From positions 1,977,291 through 2,041,290 of the forward strand of contig NZ_LT906470.1 in NCBI RefSeq assembly GCF_900187285.1: a stretch of DNA of 64,000 nt, written 5' to 3'. This DNA comes from Veillonella rodentium (GTDB lineage Bacteria > Bacillota > Negativicutes > Veillonellales > Veillonellaceae). The translations under genes and the position numbers were made by a program. The first letter of the stretch is position 1. Each line of letters starts with the position of its first letter. Positions 27,027 to 34,004 of the stretch are shown here, piece after piece. The notes below the pieces were generated by a model. The model worked only from the letters and a program-made list of their open reading frames with translations. It was not told the origin of the DNA and made no database searches.

Positions 27027-27800
27027 TTATGCCACACATAAATATCCATCCAATACTTTCAGATTATACACCAGACCAAGTCGTGCGAGGCCATGTAAAA
27101 CGACAGCCATCACAGGTCCGATGAGACCGAATACACCGGCCCCGATGATCGCTATGTGGAATACTACGGATAGGATGAGCATACATAAATGAATTTGTTT
27201 GGCCTCCTTTGAAAGCAATGCCGTCGGAGAGCTTTCATCAACAAGAGAACCCATCATAAGAGATACGAGAATCAGTTCCAACGAGCACGGGCAGAGTACC
27301 AGTAGCAATGTAACGGTATGCATAAAATCGCGTGTTAATGCAAAAGCGCCCATAGAAAGCAGCATTACCGCCACAACGATAACCGACGAATATCGGTTAA
27401 GCCCTTGTCTAATCGCTACCAGCGGCGCCGGCATAGCGGGCAGCATATCATCATCGAGCGTATAGTGGACCTCACCCGTAATTAACTGTTCCAGGAAAAA
27501 GCCGGCCTGCACGACAAGCCCCACATACGCGGCCGTGTGATAATCGCCGATAGCAATGAGCGCCAACATGGCTACGACGATAAGGAAATTCGCATGAATT
27601 TCCAGGTTATCCCATATGCTTTGCACGCTATTAATCAACAATGGTAACCCGCAAATAAGCACGGTCACCCACGCCAGATCAATAACCAGCCCCATACGCT
27701 CCGTAATTATATCCAGTATTATGAATACTGCACCAAGGGTCAATATGCTCCCCTGTGTGCGTAATGACCAGTGCGCTGATAACGCTTGTAATAGTTTCAT
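27027..27800 (-). CDS. Headless P1B-ATPase: membrane domain only, catalytic domains absent
   Basis: A 257-residue membrane protein aligning with the membrane parts of the complete ATPase at 23107-25041: DLAWVTVLICGLPLLINSVQSIWDNLEIHANFLI matches its first helices, LLLVLCPCSLELILVS matches the CPC helix (~residue 168), and KQIHLCMLILSVVFHIAIIGAGVFGLIGPVMAVVLHGLARLGLVYN matches the last helix pair. The actuator domain (TGES) and the whole phosphorylation/nucleotide domain (DKTGT, GDGVND) are replaced by short linkers, without any stop or frameshift. It could be a metal-binding membrane partner, a passive channel or a decay product. Start ATG 27800 follows AGAGAGG. An operator like those of the complete ATPase lies upstream. 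Confidence 0.8.
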   Translation of the reverse strand: MKLLQALSAHWSLRTQGSILTLGAVFIILDIITERMGLVIDLAWVTVLICGLPLLINSVQSIWDNLEIHANFLIVVAMLALIAIGDYHTAAYVGLVVQAGFFLEQLITGEVHYTLDDDMLPAMPAPLVAIRQGLNRYSSVIVVAVMLLSMGAFALTRDFMHTVTLLLVLCPCSLELILVSLMMGSLVDESSPTALLSKEAKQIHLCMLILSVVFHIAIIGAGVFGLIGPVMAVVLHGLARLGLVYNLKVLDGYLCVA

Positions 27801-27904
27801 AAAGACCTCTCTATTGATAGATACCGTCCACACTTAAGGCGGGAATTTCACATGTACTTTGAAATAAATGTTTTTAACAATTGTTTTTAAATAGTGGTTT
27901 TAAA

Positions 27905-28012
27905 CTGACTAATCATTTACCTTTGAAATAGTTACCCATTTACCTTCCAAGCAATTAGCCATTTACCGTCTAAATATTTAGAGCTATTTACCTTCTAAGT
28001 AATCAGCTATTC
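27905..28012. repeat. Degenerate ~24-bp tandem repeat in the headless-ATPase leader
   Basis: About four imperfect units around CATTTACCTTCYAAGTAATYAGC occupy most of the interval between the operator at 28017-28036 and the gene start. No protein is read. The units could be regulatory or simply slippage products. Confidence 0.55.
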
Positions 28013-28016
28013 GTCA

Positions 28017-28036
28017 ATGTACCCATAGGGGTATAT
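28017..28036. promoter_or_regulatory. Palindromic metal-regulator operator 3, upstream of the headless ATPase
   Basis: Minus-strand ATATACCC-CTAT-GGGTACAT: the same palindrome as at 25173 and 25206 with one arm mismatch. It lies 217 bp upstream of the start at 27800, so the transcript would include the tandem repeat. No equally clear -35/-10 pair could be placed. Confidence 0.65.
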
Positions 28037-28090
28037 CTACTGTGAATATTATACAAAACATCTCCATGAATGACAATACCTATCAAAATA

Positions 28091-28240
28091 TTCGGAGTCC
28101 CCCTGCGAGGTCTAGTTAAAGATCTAATTAGTCAGTAGCAACTTAAATGCAGGAATGGACATAGCTCCTAAAGCGACTTTGGCGCACGAAGTGGGTGGCC
28201 TTCGGAGTACCTCTTACGAGGCTTAGTTAAAGATCTAATT
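28091..28240. repeat. Direct repeat, about 40 bp, spaced 110 bp, around a broken class I element
   Basis: TTCGGAGT...CGAGG...TAGTTAAAGATCTAATT occurs at 28091-28129 and again at 28201-28240. Between them at 28165-28200 is a class I tip (AGCGACTTTGGCGCACG...GTGGGTGGCC) with no complete stem. This looks like a tandem duplication of a segment carrying the right half of an element. Confidence 0.6.
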
Positions 28241-28254
28241 TTAACTCATCAAAT

Positions 28255-28329
28255 GGAAAGCCCCTATCTCTAAAAACGACTTGGCGGCGCAGCGATGGCC
28301 TTGGAGGCTTTTAGAGATAGGGGCTTTCC
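28255..28329. repeat. Class I hairpin element (copy c), terminator of the ArsC-like gene
   Basis: A 21-bp perfect stem (28255-28275 with 28309-28329) around the tip ACGACTTGGCGGCGC...CCTTGGAGGC. It ends 18 bp beyond the stop of the minus-strand ArsC/Spx-like gene. Confidence 0.75.
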
Positions 28330-28347
28330 CTCATATTTGATATAAAA

Positions 28348-28701
28348 TTAGAGCTTTAACGCCTCCACCCATTCGGCCTCTTTAAACCCGACGAGTACGC
28401 GGTCGTCCAGCACCAAAATAGGACGTTTCACCAACATCCCGTTCGATGCCAACAAAGCAAGTTTTTCCTCTTCACTGAGATTTGGCAATTTATCCTTCAG
28501 TTGCTGCTCACGATATATCATACCGGACGTGTTGAAGAATGCTTTCAAATCCTTTCCGGATTGCGGATACCATGCCGCAATTTCCTCGGCTGTCGGATTT
28601 TCCGATTTAATATCACGATCGGTATATTTAATATTATGATCATCTAAAAACTTCTTTGCTTTTTTACAAGTTGTGCATTTCGGATATTCTACGAATAACA
28701 T
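28348..28701 (-). CDS. ArsC/Spx-family thioredoxin-fold protein
   Basis: A 117-residue protein with the CxxC site CTTCKKAKKFL at residues 9-12 and the family segments YTDRDIKSENPTAEEI, FFNTSGMIYRE and LLASNGMLVKRPILVLDDRVLVGF. This is the YffB/Spx-like branch of the arsenate reductase superfamily, typically involved in thiol redox chemistry or RNA-polymerase binding; a true arsenate reductase role is less likely without ars neighbours. The start has GGAGAT upstream. It is a single-gene transcript ending at a class I hairpin. Confidence 0.87.
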   Translation of the reverse strand: MLFVEYPKCTTCKKAKKFLDDHNIKYTDRDIKSENPTAEEIAAWYPQSGKDLKAFFNTSGMIYREQQLKDKLPNLSEEEKLALLASNGMLVKRPILVLDDRVLVGFKEAEWVEALKL

Positions 28702-28758
28702 ATGATCTCCTTTTCTATACTGTATAATCCTGCTTTTACCATAAGTGTAACAAACATA

Positions 28759-29073
28759 TCAATTATCAACGGATTGATTAGCAACACATGTAATTTCTTT
28801 TAAATCTGCCTGAAGGTTGACCATATCTTTCGCCTCAAGTAAGTCTAAATCCATTTGCATGCGAAGAAAAAAACCATTGGACATGCCAAAATATTTACAT
28901 AATCTTAAATCTGTATCTGCTGTAATTTTACGCTTATTCTGCAAAATTTCTTGAATGCGAGACACAGGGACTTTAATATCCTTTGCCACACGATATGTAC
29001 TAAGTCCTAATGGTCGCATAAACTCCTCCAATAAAACTTCACTCATCTTTGGCGCGGGAATCAGTTCACTCAT
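28759..29073 (-). CDS. higA: HigA-type antitoxin (XRE family)
   Basis: A 104-residue DNA-binding antitoxin with the HigA/VapI-like start PAPKMSEVLLEEFMRPLGLSTYRVAKDIKVPVSRIQEILQNKRKITADTDLRLCKYFGMSNGFFLRMQ: a helix-turn-helix at about residues 20-75. It neutralises HigB and represses the operon through the palindrome at 29388-29408. The ATG has GGAGG upstream and starts 11 bp after higB, the usual toxin-first order of higBA. Confidence 0.92.
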   Translation of the reverse strand: MSELIPAPKMSEVLLEEFMRPLGLSTYRVAKDIKVPVSRIQEILQNKRKITADTDLRLCKYFGMSNGFFLRMQMDLDLLEAKDMVNLQADLKEITCVANQSVDN

Positions 29074-29084
29074 TCTAATCCTCC

Positions 29085-29369
29085 CTAATGATAGTCTACA
29101 ATTTCTACATCATGTAAGTTGAAATCCTCATCTATACGAAAGCAAATACGATACTGCTTGTTGATTCTAATACTACACTGACCCTCTCTATCACCATGTA
29201 AAGCCTCAAATCGATTGCCTGGCGGAACCATAAAATCTTCTAAACATCGACAGGCATGAAGAAACCGTAATTTTAACAAAGCCTTCCGCTGAATATGAAT
29301 CAGCAGATGCCGAGAATAACTACGGTAAAAAATTTTCTCTGTTTCCTTATCCTTAAATCCGATAATCAT
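29085..29369 (-). CDS. higB: HigB-type toxin (RelE superfamily mRNA interferase)
   Basis: A 94-residue basic protein with the HigB/RelE pattern: MIIGFKDKETEKIFYRSYSR at the start, LLKLRFLHACRCLEDFMVPPGNRFEALHGDREGQCSIRINKQYRICFRI in the middle, ending HDVEIVDYH. It should cleave ribosome-bound mRNA until HigA binds. The start ATG 29369 follows AAGGAGAG; an upstream extension in frame overlaps the promoter and operator and is rejected. Confidence 0.92.
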   Translation of the reverse strand: MIIGFKDKETEKIFYRSYSRHLLIHIQRKALLKLRFLHACRCLEDFMVPPGNRFEALHGDREGQCSIRINKQYRICFRIDEDFNLHDVEIVDYH

Positions 29370-29385
29370 AAACTGACTCTCCTTA

Positions 29386-29414
29386 ATTATACCTGTAATA
29401 CAGGTATAATTCAA
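29386..29414 (-). promoter_or_regulatory. higBA promoter with autoregulatory palindrome
   Basis: Minus-strand TTGAAT (29409-29414), 17-bp spacer, TATAAT (29386-29391). A perfect palindrome with 10-bp arms (TATACCTGTA / TACAGGTATA, 29388-29408) fills the spacer, and a half-site TTACAGGTATA follows at 29431-29441: a typical HigA operator. Confidence 0.8.
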
Positions 29415-29466
29415 TATACTCTACCCGAATTACAGGTATAAGAATGCTAATCTATGAATTATTTCT

Positions 29467-29700
29467 GTGAAAGTATATCTGAAACCTGCTGATGTCACCA
29501 ATGGTCACATCGTTCGCGACCGAAAAATTCTCAAGGGCACGACTGCCAATACTACAAAAGAGAAAACTACCGACAGCACATAGAAATATAAACTAACACC
29601 TCATTCTGGAGATGGCACGCTTACAACTAAAAATAATACATACAATAATTCTTTCAATAGTAATCTACAGCATAAAACTGAGTCCACGGAATGCTGAACT
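29467..29700 (+). pseudogene. Possible decayed coding remnant
   Basis: Plus-strand frames between stops read as ordinary protein: VKVYLKPADVTNGHIVRDRKILKGTTANTTKE (29467-29583) and later SGDGTLTTKNNTYNNSFNSN. Thr/Asn-rich composition suggests an exported or surface protein fragment. There is no start, ribosome site or intact frame. Identification is not possible; this may be chance. Confidence 0.25.
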
Positions 29701-29844
29701 CAATCATATGTTGTATTAAATAGTAATCTACAATAAAAAACTGAGTCCGCAGAATACTGAACTCAATCATATGTTGTATTAAATAGTAATCTACAACAAA
29801 AAACTGAGTCCGCAGAATAGCGAACTCAGTCATATATTGTATTA
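29656..29844. repeat. Three tandem copies of a 63-bp repeat
   Basis: Units start at 29656, 29719 and 29782 with an exact 63-bp period. Each contains AATAGTAATCTACA, then AAACTGAGTCC, a short variable part and GAACTCARTCATAT. In each unit ACTGAGT pairs with ACTCA(G/A)T, so every copy can form a small hairpin. Copies differ at only a few positions, so expansion is recent. Confidence 0.85.
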
Positions 29845-29966
29845 AATTATATGTTCGGATACCCGATTAAATTATATATCCGGATACCTGATAGATGATT
29901 CATCGGAAAAACCGAAAATTATATAACAAAAATCCTGAAATAATGTATAGAGCCACCGTATAGAAA

Positions 29967-30196
29967 TCAAAGGAAGAACGTCAGCCCCATAGCCACGAAT
30001 ATGGCCGGCAACAAATTGGCGATGCGTATTTTACCGGGCCAGATTAAATCGATGCCCACACAGAAAATCAAAATCGATCCCACATAGGACAGATTATCGA
30101 TAGCGCTTTGTGTCATGAGAGGCGCCGAAACGCAAGCCCGATGAGGCTCCCCGCAATAATAAGAACCACGTTAATAACCGTCCCCAAACCGAACAT
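29967..30196 (-). pseudogene. DUF554 (YqgA-like) membrane protein, internally deleted
   Basis: The start MFGLGTVINVVLIIAGSLIGLAF is the typical DUF554 N-terminus and the end SAIDNLSYVGSILIFCVGIDLIWPGKIRIANLLPAIFVAMGLTFFL its C-terminus, but they lie in different frames and about two thirds of the ~230-residue protein is missing between them (junction near 30120). Non-functional remnant. Candidate start ATG 30196, weak ribosome site. Confidence 0.75.
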
Positions 30197-30361
30197 ACCA
30201 GTTCCCTTTCCTGTGAAAGCCGCCCCGCCTTAGTCGGACGGACTTTACTTATATGCATTTTCGCATTTAAAAATCAACTTATAGTCTGTAAACATTTAGG
30301 CATGAACAGCCTATAAACATTCACATATGAACAATCCGTAAACATTCACGCATAGAAGCCT

Positions 30362-30964
30362 CTACTCATCATCTGCCGGCAAATGCACTACATCCGCGTT
30401 CGCATTGATTTCGTGAAAGCACGGACAGTCTTTGGCATGATCGTTGATGAGGCCGGCCGCCTGCATATGAGCATAAATCGTTACAGGCCCGACAAACTTG
30501 AATCCCCTTCTCTTCAAGTCCTGACTGATCCGCGTGGATAAGCCGTTCTTCGGCGGCACCTTTCCCTCCGGATGACCGTCATAAATAATGGTCTTATGAC
30601 CTGTGAAAGCCCAGATATAGTCGCAAAAAGACCCGAACTCTCGCTGAACCTCCTGAAAAGCGCGCGCATTATTGATGATGGCCTCTATTTTACGGCGTGC
30701 CTTAATCATACCTTCCGTCTGCAAAATGCGCTGTACATCATCCTCGGTGTAGCGAGCCACCTTATCGATATCAAAATGATCAAAACAGGACCGTATAATT
30801 TCCCGCTTGTTTAAAATCGTAAGCCAGCTGAGCCCGCACTGCAGATTTTCAAGGCAAAGATGCTCAAACTGATGTTGGTCATCATGAACGGGTCGCCCCC
30901 ATTCATAATCGTGATAAGCATGATACAACGGCGTCGTAGGCCATTCACAGATAAACTTTTCCAT
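30362..30964 (-). CDS. tag: DNA-3-methyladenine glycosylase I
   Basis: A 200-residue repair glycosylase that removes 3-methyladenine from alkylated DNA. It has the Tag signature CEWPTTPLYHAYHDYEWGRP at residues 5-24, the core FEHLCLENLQCGLSWLTILNKRE, and zinc-site residues near the C-terminus (NDHAKDCPCFHE). Length matches the family (~190). Start ATG 30964 has GGGAG upstream; the longer frame adds 48 residues without homology or ribosome site. Confidence 0.93.
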   Translation of the reverse strand: MEKFICEWPTTPLYHAYHDYEWGRPVHDDQHQFEHLCLENLQCGLSWLTILNKREIIRSCFDHFDIDKVARYTEDDVQRILQTEGMIKARRKIEAIINNARAFQEVQREFGSFCDYIWAFTGHKTIIYDGHPEGKVPPKNGLSTRISQDLKRRGFKFVGPVTIYAHMQAAGLINDHAKDCPCFHEINANADVVHLPADDE

Positions 30965-31086
30965 AAAAAACTCCCGGGAAAATACAAAACAGTCTCTAAC
31001 CGGACACCATTTCAAATTACAAATAGATTGAAATACCTGACAGCTACTTTCACAATAATAAATATCCTGAATGAACCTCAATTCAT

Positions 31087-31524
31087 CTACACTAACCCCT
31101 GTGCCCACAACAATATATCATACATGAGGGCCATGACAAGCGCCATGATGAGGTTGCCGCCGACATAAAACGGCACCAGATAATAAACGAACAACAGCAT
31201 CACGTGCAATGTTTTGCGGATCCACGAAACCGACGTGCTCTTATGAACCTTATTATCGATCAAATCATATACGCGGCAGGCGGACTCTATTAACCGCTCC
31301 ATCCAGGCCGGGATGCTTTTACCATCATTCAGCGCAGGACAGTAAAGAAGTACAAACGGCAGCACGATGGCATCCAGCGCCAACAACACGGCCAATGTGA
31401 GCGCAAAGAGATCAACATCGCCCTCCCACATCAGAGGTCGAGCGATAAAATGAAGCCCCCACAAATAGGCTTTGTACACTATATACGGTTCTAACAGCCA
31501 CAACAAAGGCTTCAATACACTCAT
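31087..31524 (-). CDS. Hypothetical four-helix membrane protein
   Basis: A 145-residue protein with about four hydrophobic segments (SVLKPLLWLLEPYIVYKAYLWGLHF; DLFALTLAVLLALDAIVLPFVLLY; HVMLLFVYYLVPFYVGGNLIMALVMALMYDILLWA) separated by a basic loop (ACRVYDLIDNKVHKSTSVSWIRKT). I do not recognise the family. The start is ATG 31524 with an AGGTAG site; an upstream ATG is less likely. It lies 122 bp upstream of tag on the same strand and may be co-transcribed with it. Confidence 0.6.
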   Translation of the reverse strand: MSVLKPLLWLLEPYIVYKAYLWGLHFIARPLMWEGDVDLFALTLAVLLALDAIVLPFVLLYCPALNDGKSIPAWMERLIESACRVYDLIDNKVHKSTSVSWIRKTLHVMLLFVYYLVPFYVGGNLIMALVMALMYDILLWAQGLV

Positions 31525-31675
31525 GAGACTACCTACATCAAACAGAATAATAAACGCATATGCACACGCTTCGGAGTGAACCGGCGATGACATACGCGCA
31601 ACAGTTTATAATATAAAATTAATTATAACAGATTTGAGGCAAATTGTGAGGTACAGATTCATAAAAATCACATAA

Positions 31676-31712
31676 AATGTTGCTTTCAACATTATATTGA
31701 AAGCAACATTCT
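31676..31712. terminator. Bidirectional hairpin after the flavin reductase gene
   Basis: AATGTTGCTTTCAA pairs perfectly with TTGAAAGCAACATT around a 7-nt loop, 11 bp beyond the flavin-reductase stop. Confidence 0.8.
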
Positions 31713-31722
31713 TATAAGGAGT

Positions 31723-32256
31723 CTATTCGACCGCATCAATAATCTCGCCGATATACATATAATGCGGTTCCCAGCGATTGTGGCCCGCTTGCGTATACAC
31801 AGGTGAATTAGCTGCATAAAACGCCTTCACGTGATCTGCCAAATGAGCCTCATCAAACTGATGTTCATACAGTTTTCTGCATACAAATGTCAATTCCGCC
31901 TCCGCAAAGGTCACGTCATCCCCTATCTTCACAGGCGTCAACCCGGAATTAGCCACCTTATCCTCGTTACGCCCCGAATGAGAACCCAAGTAACCTAGAG
32001 CCTGACGATAGCGGTCCGGGAAAAAGCTGACCGTAAATGTATCGTATTTAGCCATAAATTCCTGCGTATACCGTGCCGGATGAATATATACCGTCACCGT
32101 CGACATATCATCGTCATTAGGGCCCCAAATATTGCCGAGACTGCCCCAGCTGACGGTGCACGTATTGAAATCATCGAGCGTACCGGCCGTTACAAGTGCC
32201 CAACGATCTGCGAATATAGTAAAAGCTTTATAATTACGAGATTCAAACGGTTTCAT
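31723..32256 (-). CDS. Flavin reductase family protein (FMN-binding split barrel)
   Basis: A 177-residue protein of the flavin-reductase-like domain: FADRWALVTAGTLDDFNTCTVSWGSLGNIWG near the N-terminus (FMN phosphate site), TVTVYIHPARYTQEFM and YDTFTVSFFPDRYRQALGYLGSHSGR. It binds FMN and probably reduces flavin or acts as a small flavoprotein electron carrier in the cytoplasm. The start follows GGAGG with an 8-bp gap. It is a single gene with its own terminator. Confidence 0.87.
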   Translation of the reverse strand: MKPFESRNYKAFTIFADRWALVTAGTLDDFNTCTVSWGSLGNIWGPNDDDMSTVTVYIHPARYTQEFMAKYDTFTVSFFPDRYRQALGYLGSHSGRNEDKVANSGLTPVKIGDDVTFAEAELTFVCRKLYEHQFDEAHLADHVKAFYAANSPVYTQAGHNRWEPHYMYIGEIIDAVE

Positions 32257-32324
32257 AGAAATACCTCCGTCATAAAACTGACAATTTATTATCGAAATAT
32301 AATAGATTTCGTTTCGAAAATATA

Positions 32325-32710
32325 TTAAAAAACTATCTTATTCTCCGGTTTATCTCCGTATTTATTTGTATTCTTATTACCGGGGATAACCACTAACAAC
32401 AATTTAACAAACAGTAACACCAAACCTATACCGGCGACCAGATGGCAACGATACTGGATAAGATATAAATAAACGCAAGGAAAGTCGGTCCATTCACATC
32501 ATGAATACGTCGCGAGGCCACCGCTAATTCTCTAAGGATAGCAATGAACACGATCAGTCCGCCAATACAAATACCGACTGTGGAAAATTTAGTCAGGCCC
32601 AGAATATATCCACCAACAAAACCGATAACAAAGACGATTAATAAATTAACTAAAAAGGATCAGCGATTCATCCGTCCGGATAAAGATAACAGCGCTTTCA
32701 ATTGTTCCAT
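32325..32710 (-). pseudogene. DUF805 family membrane protein, degraded
   Basis: Begins MEQLKALLSLSGRMNR (start ATG 32710, AGAGGATG site) and continues after an in-frame TGA with SFLVNLLIVFVIGFVGGYILGL and ELAVASRRIHDVNGPTFLAFIYIL, the conserved DUF805 segments. A frameshift near 32430 precedes the last part (GIGLVLLFVKLLLVVIPGNKNTNKYG). With one stop and one shift it should be inactive unless read through. Confidence 0.75.
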
Positions 32711-32765
32711 ATGTATCATCCTCTTTCTCATATCTATTCATGGCAGACAATCATGACCATTTGTG

Positions 32766-32802
32766 AAAGAAAACGCACGCTCTCACTATAAGAACGTGCG
32801 TT
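32766..32802. terminator. Terminator after the small secreted protein gene
   Basis: AACGCACG pairs with CGTGCGTT around a ~15-nt loop, about 90 bp beyond the stop at 32889 on the minus strand. Confidence 0.5.
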
Positions 32803-32888
32803 GTTGAAATCATTTATTTTCGCGCAGAAAATAAGCTTTCACCTGATTCAATCAGTTTATGAGCCTATCAGAATTCAGCGAGAGCCGA

Positions 32889-33263
32889 TTATTTACCGCC
32901 CCAGATAAGTCGGTATACAGCATAAGCCGGTGTACCAGGAGTTACCTTATGAGCCTGTTTGTTAGTTTTTTCCTCTTTCACCACATATCCTTGAGGATTG
33001 TACAGAGTTACCTTAAGATCCTTTACTTCGCGTTTTTTGTTATTGAATTCTTCGGTTACGATATAATGATAACCTTCAGCATCCATCGCCTTGATATCCA
33101 ATGTAGCTTTCTTATCATCTTTCTTAACGGAATCGTTATCGATAGACCAAGTAATACCGTTATTATCAGTACCTACAGTATACCAGTTAGCCGCATCAAC
33201 ACTACCGATACCGCCGATTAATAAAGCCCCTGCTGCCAATACAGCTGCCAATGTTTTTTTCAT
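32889..33263 (-). CDS. Small secreted protein, paralogue A
   Basis: A 124-residue exported protein: signal peptide MKKTLAAVLAAGALLIGGIGSVDA, then ANWYTVGTDNNGITWSIDNDSVKKDDKKATLDIKAM. It is clearly homologous to the next gene upstream (33482): both have W-Y at the mature N-terminus, a D/N-rich stretch before W-x-IDN-x-SV, and the C-terminal pattern Y/M-x-x-x-W-G-x-K. The shape resembles short surface or periplasmic adhesin-E-like domains, an inference only. Start ATG 33263 follows GAGAGG; upstream codons are non-coding. Confidence 0.75.
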   Translation of the reverse strand: MKKTLAAVLAAGALLIGGIGSVDAANWYTVGTDNNGITWSIDNDSVKKDDKKATLDIKAMDAEGYHYIVTEEFNNKKREVKDLKVTLYNPQGYVVKEEKTNKQAHKVTPGTPAYAVYRLIWGGK

Positions 33264-33396
33264 ATCAATACCTCTCATAAAAAATAAAAATACAATAATA
33301 GTATATAAGTAGAAAATAAATATTGTATGAAAGAGAAGTTGCATATTTCCCTAGAGCGAGTTTCAAGGCCCTCTGAAATAAGCTATACACAAAAAA

Positions 33397-33464
33397 AATC
33401 CCCCTCCTAAAAACGACTTAGCGCACGTAGTGGGTGGCTTGCTGGAGTTTTTAGGAGGGGGATT
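33397..33464. repeat. Class I hairpin element (copy d)
   Basis: A 17-bp perfect stem (33397-33413 with 33448-33464) extended by A and T runs, around ACGACTTAGCGCACG...GGCTTGCTGGAG. It ends 18 bp beyond the stop of the secreted protein gene at 33482. Confidence 0.75.
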
Positions 33465-33481
33465 CTTTGCTCACTAATAGA

Positions 33482-33853
33482 TTATTTTCCCCAGAGGGCC
33501 TGCATAACTTCCGCCCCCATGGTATCCCCTTCAATTTTCATCGGTTTTTGTACTTTTTTATTGGTCAATAGCGCAATCCCCGCATTGCTGTACACGGTTG
33601 ATTCAAGTTCTGTCCACATTTTTGCATTACGATCGATACGCACCGTATAAATGTAAGTAAAGCCTTCCACATTGTTGACCTTTACCAATACGGTCGCCAT
33701 ATCGTCCGTTTTATACACGGACGCATTATCGATAAACCATGTCGCATCATCAGCATCCGCATCGATATAATACCAGTCCGCCGCATTCGCCTGTCCGAAG
33801 CCGCCAGCAAACATTACCCCTGCCATAACAATGGCAACTAACCATTTTTTCAT
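33482..33853 (-). CDS. Small secreted protein, paralogue B
   Basis: A 123-residue exported protein: signal peptide MKKWLVAIVMAGVMFAGGFGQANA then ADWYYIDADADDATWFIDNASVYKTDDMATVLVKVNN, ending MQALWGK. It is a paralogue of the product of 32889-33263, separated by a class I hairpin, so the two are separate transcripts of a duplicated gene. Function unknown; periplasmic or surface location predicted. The start has an AAGGGGT site. Confidence 0.75.
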   Translation of the reverse strand: MKKWLVAIVMAGVMFAGGFGQANAADWYYIDADADDATWFIDNASVYKTDDMATVLVKVNNVEGFTYIYTVRIDRNAKMWTELESTVYSNAGIALLTNKKVQKPMKIEGDTMGAEVMQALWGK

Positions 33854-34004
33854 ATGTTACCCCTTAATGTACCCTTTACGACCAGAGGCGACCATCAACG
33901 ATGGTCGCCCGCCAGTTTCTTACATGAATATATATACAGTATATGACGAATGTACATATACTTTCACAGAATACAATAGATGTACGAAACACCCCGATAT
34001 TTTA

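Noticed and set aside
29656..29844. 63-bp tandem repeats as a CRISPR array
   Set aside because: The whole 63-bp unit repeats with no unique spacers, and there are no cas genes.
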